The notes below the pieces were generated by a model. That model had not been told where the DNA came from and ran no database searches. It was given only the letters and a program-made list of their open reading frames with translations. The position numbers and the translations under genes were made by a program. From Deinandra increscens subsp. villosa (Eukaryota > Streptophyta > Magnoliopsida > Asterales > Asteraceae), in assembly GCA_039602395.1 (NCBI GenBank), contig JBCNJP010000017.1:25130275-25194274 (forward strand): a stretch of DNA of 64,000 bases. Reading direction: 5' to 3'. Of this stretch, positions 57,056-64,000 are shown piece after piece. Every line of letters begins with the position of its first letter. The first letter of the stretch is position 1.

Positions 57056-60000
57056 ATGGATAAGTCTTGGATGGTAATCAGTAGAACCACGAAATCATAT
57101 TTCGATGGAGTTAAATCATTCTTAAAGTTTGCAGTTTCAAATTTGAAAAAGACGGAAATTCCATGTCCATGTGTTAAATGTCTAAACCATTACTCTTATC
57201 CTGTTGATGATGTAGATTATGATTTGTTTTCAAAGGGATTCGATCTGACTTATACAAGGTTGACTAAACACGGAGAGAAACACGAGCCCGCAGGAGAGGA
57301 GCTTCACACAGAATCATTTTTCGATTCCGGAATGCCATTCGATGCATCAGAAATAATAGAAATGGTCAGAGCTACTAAAAATTTCACTGAGGGCCATGAG
57401 AAATTTCAAGAACGACTCAAGGATGCTGAGAAGCCCCTGTATGAAGGAAGTCATAACTTCACAAAGTTATCTGCCTTGGTTCAACTACTGAACTTGAAGA
57501 CTAAGCATGGAGCATCAGATAAGTTTTTTAATGAACTTTTAGCTTTGCTGAAACAGATGCTACCTGAAGGTAATGAAATTATGAAAAATACATATGAGGC
57601 CAAGAAGATTGTGAAGTCAATGGGTGCAGGGTATACCAAGATACATGTGTGTATCAATGATTGTATTCTTTACAAGAAGGAGACCAAGGACCTAACTATA
57701 TGTCCAACTTGTGGTGAGTCCAGGTGGAAGGTGGATGAGAGGACTAAGAAACTATACGACAATACTCCTGCAAAGGTAATGTGGTATTTCCCCATCATTC
57801 CAAGATTGAAACAACTGTTTCAAGTGAAAACCACAACGGAAGATCTAAGATGGCATACCACCAGTTCCAAAATACCCGGTGTGTTACGCCACCCATCCAA
57901 TTCACCGGCATGGAAAGCTATAGATCACAGATATACTGAAATCGCTCACGATCCTAGAAGTCTTCGTCTTGGCATTTCAACTGATGGGGACGACGTGAAT
58001 AAAGGCAGCCGAAATCACAGTGTGTGGCTGGTTCTATCTGTCATTTACAACCTTCCACCATGGTTGTGTATGAAAAGAAAGTTCATCATGCTTTCGTTAT
58101 TAATATCGGGAGCGCCTGGAAACGATATTGATGTGTTTTTGGAACTATTGATTGATGACTTAGAGCTGTTATTTGAGGCAGGTGTGGAAACATATGATGC
58201 GTATGCGCAAGAACAATTTATTATGCGTACAGTTGTTTTATGGACGATTAATGATTACCCTGCACTTAGTACACTTTGTGGTTGCCCGTACAATGGATTC
58301 AAAGGTTGTGTGGTATGTTCGGGAACAAACTAAATGCATTAGGCTTCCTTTCTCAGCCAAGCAGTGTTATGCTGGTCACAGAAGTTATCTACCACATACG
58401 CATGCATTCCGAAAGCAAACAGAGGCCTTCTATGGTAAACAAGAGTTGAAAGATGTTGCAGTTCCTATGACCGGGGAATAGATATACAACGAAGTTTAAC
58501 ATATCAGGAACAAATGGGGAAAGGGATTAAGGTGTACTGATTCAAAAATCCCAGAGACCTCAACCGGAAGAGGGGGGAAGAATGATAAGAGAAAAAGAAA
58601 GAACAATGAGAAGCCACCATATTGGAAGAAATTCAATATATGGTTTCGAAGACTTAGATATTGGAGGCATAATAGTGTCCAACATTGCATTGATTTCATG
58701 CATATTGAAAAGAATGTGGCTGAGAGTCTTGTTGGAACTCTGCTCAACCTTCCCGGAAAAACAAAGGATGGACTGAATGCTAGAAAGGATCTAAACTTTT
58801 TTGCAGTTAAGACCAGAGTCGCAGCCTAAACAGAACAAGAACAACATAGTACTTCCTGTAGCGTGTTACACATTACAAAAAGATGAAAATGAAAAGTTTT
58901 GTGACACGTTGTATAACTTGAAGGTTCCACAAGGCTATTGTTCTAACTTTTCTAGTTTGGTTAGTCTAAAGGAAAAGAAACTTGTGGGGCTCAAGTCACA
59001 TGACTATCATATGCTGATGCAACAGTTTCTGCTAACTGCAATTCGGTCAGTCATGCCTGAACCGACAAGATATGCTATTATCAGGCTCTTTTTTTTATTT
59101 CAAATCAATATGCAGCAAAGAGATCAACATCGAAGAACTAGATAAATTGCAAGCAGATCTTTGTGTCACACTATGCCTACTTGAGAAATATTTCCTGCCA
59201 TTATTTTTTAATTTTATGCTTCATTTGACGGTGCACCTTACTAAGGAGGTAAAATTATGTGGCCCAATATGCTTTCGATGGATGTATCCATTTGAAAGGT
59301 GTATGAAGGTAATTAAGGGCCACGTGAGAAACAAAACTTATCCAGAAGGGTGCATTGCTGAGGAGAACATTGTAGAAGAAATGATTGAGTTTCTCAGCGA
59401 ATACCAAAAAAAACATCACAACTATTGGTGTTCCAACTAAAAAGCATAGCAGTGCGGATGGAAGTCCTGGGTCAGCTGGTAGATCAGTTGAAGTCTCTCC
59501 AGAGCTCCTATCGGAAGCATATTTATTTGTGTTGCTAAATACGCCTGAAATTGAGCATTATATCGAGTAAGTAATTTAGATTATTAACATTTTTTGATCT
59601 GTTTAACTAATTATAAACTTTTATAGATAACTTCAATTCATGTAATTGCAGAGAACACATGAAATTTTTGGAAAAGGAACATCCTGGTAGTAGACTAAAT
59701 GAGCTGACTAAGAAGCAGAGCACAAAATTTGGTAAATGGTTACGCAACAAGGTCAACTAAATTTGCTTATTGTTTTAATTCCAGATGAACTGTAACTTTC
59801 CTGAACAATTGACCTGAGTTGTCCGGAACAACTTTATTTTCTATCTGGATGAACTATAACCTTCCTGGTGAACTGAAACTATTTTCTTATTGTTTTAATT
59901 CTGGATGAACTGTAACTTTCCTGAATAACTGACCTGAATTGTCCGGAACAACTCTATTTTCTATTCGGATGCACTATAACCTTCCTGGTGAACTGAAACT

Positions 60001-61238
60001 ATTTTCTTATAGTTTTAATTCCGGATGAACTGTAACTTTCTGAAACAACTGACATGAGTTGTCCGGAACAACTCTATTTTCTATCCGATGAACTATAACC
60101 TTCCTGATGAACTGAAACTATTTTCTTATTGTTTTAATTCCGGTTGAACTGTAAATTTCCTGAACAACTGACCTAAATTGTCTGGAACAACTCTATTTTC
60201 TATCCGGATGAACTCTAACATTCCTGGTGAACTGAAACTATTTTCTTATAGTTTTAACTTCGGGTGAACTGTAACTTTCCGGAACAACTGACCTGAGTTG
60301 TGTGGAACAACTCTATTTCTATCCGGATGAACTATAACTTTCCTGGTGAACTGAAACTATTTTCTTATTGTTTTAATTCCGGATGAACTGTAACTTATCC
60401 TGAAAAACTGACCTGACTTGTCCGGAACAACTCTATTTTCTATCCGGATGAACTATAATCTTCCTGGTGAACTGAAACTATTTTCTTATTGTTTTAATTC
60501 TGGATGAACTGTAACTTTCCTAAAAACTGACCTGACTTGTCCAGAACAACTTTATTTTATAACCTTCCTATTCCTAATGAATTCTCTTGATGAACCTACT
60601 ATGAATTTCAGGTTGAAAAGGAGATGGCGGAGTCCCTAGAAACTATATCAGAGACCGTTAGGTGGATTTCACATGATCCATACAAAAGCGTGAGGAAATA
60701 TGAAGTATATGACATCAATGGCTATTCATTTCGTACAAAATCTCGAGATGGTAGGGTTTACCAGAACAACAGGGTTGGTGTAGAGGTAAATGACATGCAC
60801 ATCTCTAATGAGGTATTAACCTATGGACAAAAACCTTACTAGGTGGTTTTAAAAGAGATATGGCTACTAGAATACCATATTAAAAGCATCCCTCTATTTA
60901 TGTGCGACTGGGTTGAGAATACACATGGGGTCAAAAAAGATAGTATTTGTTACACTTTGGTCAACCTTAAAAGACTAGGTCACAAGGAGGACCCGTTCAT
61001 TTTCACGTCATACGCACGACAGTTGTTTTACGTCAAACACCAGCTGGATAAAAAACTGCATATTGTCTTTATGACACCTCCCATAAATTATAGAGATTAT
61101 TATGAAGACGATGCCAATGAAGAATTTAGTATAGTATTTTTTCCTTATAACGATAATGTATTGCCACCCGTAGATACATGTGACAATGTTTACCATAGAG
61201 CTGACTGTACTGGAATGATATTACGTAAAACCGATTAA
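57056..61238 (+). pseudogene. TNP2-type CACTA transposase, broken
   Basis: TNP2/TNPD-like proteins are the catalytic transposase of CACTA elements. Start MDKSWMVISRTTKSYFDGVK (57056). An N-terminal Transposase-associated domain has CPCVKCLNHY (57161-57190). The central TNP2 domain has CPTCGESRWKVD (about 57700), LRLGISTDGDDVNKGS (about 57961), YNLPPWLCMKRKFIMLSLLI (58046) and NDIDVFLELLIDDLELL. After a frameshift at about 58320 it continues with FMHIEKNVAESLVGTLLNLP (about 58695). A DUF4218-like part (58800-59440) and, after two introns, a DUF4216-like C-terminus (60624-61238) follow. Lesions: 58320 shift, TAG 58479-58481, a shift at a T run near 59090 and TAG 60840-60842. Introns: about 59569-59651 and about 59749-60611. 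Confidence 0.85.
59755..60560. repeat. ~120-bp minisatellite inside a TNP2 intron
   Basis: About seven units of ttgttttaattccggatgaa...ctgacctgagttgtccggaa...ctatccggatgaactataac...gaactgaaactattttctta. Within each unit the string ggatgaact or ggtgaactg recurs three or four times, a nested substructure. It lies between a donor near 59749 (aacaag|gtcaac) and an acceptor at 60611 (atttcag|gttgaaaag). Confidence 0.88.
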
Positions 61239-61370
61239 TTGATCATTGTAATGTTTTTGAATTTTAGCAAATTACAGTCTCAACAATATTTGTTTTTTTT
61301 TTCTTTATGTATTCTGGAATATTATGGATCTTAATTTTGAGTCAAGTGTTTCCTTTTTTAGATTGACAAC

Positions 61371-62022
61371 GGGATGAGCACGCAAAACCGTACCCGTACC
61401 TGACCGGTACCGGTTGGTACCGGTCCTGTTTTGAACGAAAAGTGGGAACCGATCCTGGTACCTAATATATCGGTACGGGTACCGGGCCGGTACAGGTACC
61501 GGGTACCCGGATTTAAGTACTATACTTGTTTAGTACCCGGTTAGCAAATCCCTTAATGAATTGATATTAAGACCATCATGAAATTGAATTAATATTAGAG
61601 TACCAATAAACAACTCGTAATGTTCTTTGTGGTCCACAAATAGGTGCTGACACTTACCAAGTTTTGTATGTTTAACATGCTACCTCAAATCAAACTTGGT
61701 ACAAATTAATAAACTAAGCTCTTATATAAACGGTTTTTTAGCGATAACCCTCAAATCTAGTACGATTCTTAGCGATGACCCTCAAATTTAGTTATCATAT
61801 ATGTTTTAATGTGTTTTTATTTATTAAATAAAAAACCTATATATATTTCGGGTACCGGTACCCTACCGGGTATTTTTTGATTTTTCCCGGTACCGGTCCC
61901 GAAAAATGACAAAATGAGGTCCCGATCCCGGTAACGAATATGTGGGTACGGGTACCGGTTCGGGTACGGTACCGGTACGGTATGGGTACCGGTACGAGTA
62001 CTAGGTACCAATTGCTCATCCC
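61371..62022. mobile_element. MITE with GGTACC-rich arms
   Basis: Inverted ends GGGATGAGCA and TGCTCATCCC. Arms of about 130-200 bp are saturated with ggtacc/gtaccggtac motifs, self-complementary between 61380-61520 and 61850-62010 around a unique AT-rich core. The ends resemble hAT-type MITEs, but no 8-bp duplication was found. Confidence 0.7.
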
Positions 62023-62523
62023 TTTACTAAACTCCAAAATAGTTTCAGTTCACCAAGAAGGTATTTATGCCTGCAGGTCTCCTCTCTTTGACCAAACCAG
62101 AGTCAATAAAAGTCAAAAATAAACAAACAAAATCAACTGTTGCTTTAACAAACACAATTACATACATAATCCAAAGGGTAGGATTCCATTAATACATTGA
62201 TCTATAAAATTACAACTGAAAAACTACTAACTTAAAAGGGTAAAGAAGCGGCTGAAGACAAATCCCTCTTTGCTTTCTCACATGGTGCACTAAAGAGATT
62301 GTCTGAATCATCATAACGGCTACTTGCTGCTGATCAAGTGAAAAGAGAGAACAAGTCCATTTGTTTTCTCACATGCACTTGCTTCAGATCAAAAGGGAGA
62401 AGAAGCTGCTGTAGAAAAATCAGATTCGTGGGGCCAAAAGGGAGAAAAGCACCTGAAGAATACAAGTGCTTCAAACCTCATCATGTGCCCTTACTGCTGA
62501 CTGTTATAAAATTATACAATAAC
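62023..62523. other. Non-coding stretch in the CACTA right half
   Basis: No supported gene. It contains two similar segments 'aaatcc-tttgctttctcacatg-' (about 62260) and 'agtccatttgttttctcacatg' (about 62353), a diverged local duplication of about 95 bp. Confidence 0.4.
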
Positions 62524-62797
62524 TTAAAATCTACTCTCAGTAAAGCATTTGTATGAACCATTAGAGACTCCTCGTCTCCATGGTTTCCACAATAACTTAA
62601 AATCTGCTCCCAGGAGATACAGATCTTTCCCTGTACAAGAAAAAATTACCAAATCAGAAACGCAAATTTCAATTGAATTTCAGTGGTGATGATGATAGCT
62701 TACCGTTTTCCACATATGGATGACGCCAATTCCACATTTTTTGCCAGCGATGATGGACGAAAAACAGAGAGAGAGAAGACTGGGAGAAAAGGTGCAT
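62524..62797 (-). CDS. Candidate two-exon small ORF (66 aa), unrecognised
   Basis: Exon 1 62797-62704 (MHLFSQSSLSLFFVHHRWQK...), intron 62703-62631 (GTAAGC...TTGTACAG), exon 2 62630-62524 ending TAA. The two exons total 201 bp, exactly 67 codons, and the frame stays open across the junction. A TATA-like ATATATACTT lies about 40 bp upstream (about 62832). No family is recognised. It could be an untranslated transcript of the CACTA element instead. Confidence 0.25.
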
Positions 62798-63020
62798 GGT
62801 GGAGATGATGATGAAAACTGATAGAGAGATAAGTATATATCAATACTTGAGGGGTGTGGTAGATGGATATTTGAACGATAAAGTAAATGAAAAAGTAATG
62901 ATTACAAGCGCCGTAGACTGTTGGTCTTCTTTTAGCCACCCAAAATTAATATACCGTGACCATTTGTCATAATTTGTCACACAAACAATTTTTAATATGA
63001 GTGGCCATATCACAAGATAA
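62798..63020. other. Upstream region with CACTA sub-terminal-like motifs
   Basis: Contains agccacc...gtgaccatttgtcataatttgtcac and gtggccatatcac, similar to the left sub-terminal repeats. Supports that the CACTA element extends at least this far. Confidence 0.45.
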
Positions 63021-63137
63021 TCAAACAAGATAAATATATATAACCATCATATATTCAATTCTAACTACTAATATCATAACAAAATAAACATATAAAATAT
63101 TGTTCTTAATTTGTTCATAAACATATACATCAATTAA

Positions 63138-63700
63138 TTAATAATCCGGATCACTGCAATCTTCGGATATGTATCCTGAACTTGCATCGTCATCATCATC
63201 ATCATCATCACATTCTTCTTCAATCCGACCACTGTTTGCAGGATGTTGAACCCAATCGGCGACCATATCCTTCACCTTTTGTTGAATGTCATTCCCGGAA
63301 TCATTCTCATCTTTGTTAATCAGGGGAATTTCACTCAATTTTTTGAGAAAGTTCATATCATAAGATCCCACAATTTCATTCACATAAAATTTTACTCTCT
63401 TCTGTGTTCATGTATTTCGCTTCAATATGGTTAGTAGAACTTAAATACTCCCAAGATTGGACAATTTCATCTTCATCTTCTTCATCTTCTTCATCATCTT
63501 CATCATCTTCATCTTCTTCGACTTCTTCTGATACAAATTCATTGAATTTTGTATCAAGGACATAGAATAATTTCGTTGCCTCAACAGAGTAGGCAAAACA
63601 AGCAGGAATCTTCTGCGCATGGAGTTGCCTCAGGATGTTCTCATCGTTGTTTTTTAATAACAGATTTGTGGGACTTGAAGGATCTTCTTCTCCTGTTACT
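63138..63700 (-). pseudogene. Acidic-tailed ORF, frameshifted, unrecognised
   Basis: Reading minus from about 63700: an open segment with LHAQKIPACFAYSVEATKLF, then a Glu/Asp run (about 63450-63530), then QSWEYLSSTNHIEAKYMN. A stop follows at about 63393, and a +1 frame continues as VGSYDMNFLKKLSEIPLINK to TAA at 63138, with a second acidic run (eight Asp, about 63183-63206) near the end. The two acidic pieces probably formed one reading frame before a frameshift near 63395. 'ATKLFYVLD' faintly resembles the DUF4216 part of TNP2-type proteins, but I would not assign it. An acceptor-like TTTGGTTTACAG lies just upstream (about 63702). Confidence 0.4.
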
Positions 63701-64000
63701 GTAAACCAAAAAAAATACGATTATTCTTCACATACCAGTAATTAAGGGAGCATTGATTATCGGCCATTTGATACCAGAATTGGTGTAAACGAATTGGTGT
63801 ATAGAAATTGAGATCAAGAAATGGATGGCGGCAAAGGAAAATAACAATGATGATGATATATAGGGTAGCAGATTTGAAGACGCTCGAATTGGTGTAATTG
63901 AAAAAAAAGCGCGTTGTTTTAGAGGGAAACAAATCGTCTCTTTTTCGCCACGCGTTTAATATTTTACAGTGACCATAAAATAGATTTTTGTCACTCACAA
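63701..64000. other. Right edge: probable upstream exon/UTR and sub-terminal motifs
   Basis: The minus ORF 63696-63998 is not supported as a gene; it reads through the acceptor-like site. At 63955-64000, cagtgaccataaaat and tttgtcactcac resemble the CACTA left sub-terminal motifs, so the element end may be close but is outside. Confidence 0.4.

Larger units (their letters stand above)
50822..64000. mobile_element. CACTA/EnSpm element, left end to past the window end
   Basis: Starts CACTACGTCAAAATTC preceded by ata (50819-50821), which would be the 3-bp target duplication. Sub-terminal repeats, a Transposase_24-like gene and a TNP2-like gene follow. At the right edge, gtgacc/gtcac motifs like those of the left sub-terminal region reappear (62940-63020 and 63960-64000), but no CACTA right terminus is seen, so the element continues. 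Several MITEs and minisatellites have enlarged it to over 13 kb. Confidence 0.88.

Noticed and set aside
63696..63998. 100-aa minus ORF at the right edge
   Set aside because: Hydrophobic, unmatched, and it reads through a splice-acceptor-like site; more likely leader plus intron of the next minus-strand ORF.

Overview
The window is nuclear DNA from a flowering plant. It is AT-rich, full of long (TA)n tracts, and made almost entirely of plant-type transposable elements: Ty1/copia, Ty3/gypsy of the Tat and Tekay/chromovirus types, a plant LINE, CACTA/EnSpm, Mutator-like, hAT-like, Helitron-like and small MITEs. Their overall look suggests an Asteraceae-type dicot, but that family assignment is inference. 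No rRNA, CRISPR, operon or other prokaryotic feature was seen.

Layout. 1-4821: 3' part of a decayed copia element with its 3' LTR. 4822-10078: a minus-strand copia relative with an unusually long gag and no recognisable pol. 10385-14528: an internally deleted Tat-type gypsy element with both LTRs and a perfect 5-bp target duplication. 14910-16378: a hAT-like element carrying a second hAT-like MITE. 17697-24742: a nest in which a Mutator-like element carrying cold-shock-domain-like fragments holds a solo gypsy LTR, which in turn holds three smaller elements, one of them holding another. 24850-26614: Helitron-like and hAT MITE sequence.

27256-27576 (minus): the one host gene that looks intact, a two-exon phytosulfokine (PSK) peptide-hormone precursor. 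Its exons are short, so it is easily missed by ORF scanning. Its upstream edge is a (TA)n tract. 27712-32774 holds TA-flanked MITEs, a broken GH18 chitinase-like gene and a Helitron-like element.

32860-50821: a plant LINE split inside its reverse transcriptase by a 13.6-kb Tekay-type gypsy element (36045-49680). The gypsy element has 3.7-3.8-kb LTRs, an extra ORF before gag, a frame-restoring candidate intron in gag, and a broken gag-pol. The LINE's far end is cut by a CACTA element that starts at 50822 and runs past the window end. The CACTA element carries two divergently oriented degenerate transposase genes: a Transposase_24/TNPA-like gene on minus and a TNP2-like gene on plus. A 1.5-kb minisatellite dense in ATTGG/CCAAT lies between them, and a separate ~120-bp minisatellite lies in a TNP2 intron.

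The TE coding regions appear dead: nonsense codons, frameshifts and altered catalytic residues are visible in each major one. The window is best read as a layered insertion record around one small peptide-hormone gene. Exon limits and domain calls are by eye; no database search was run.
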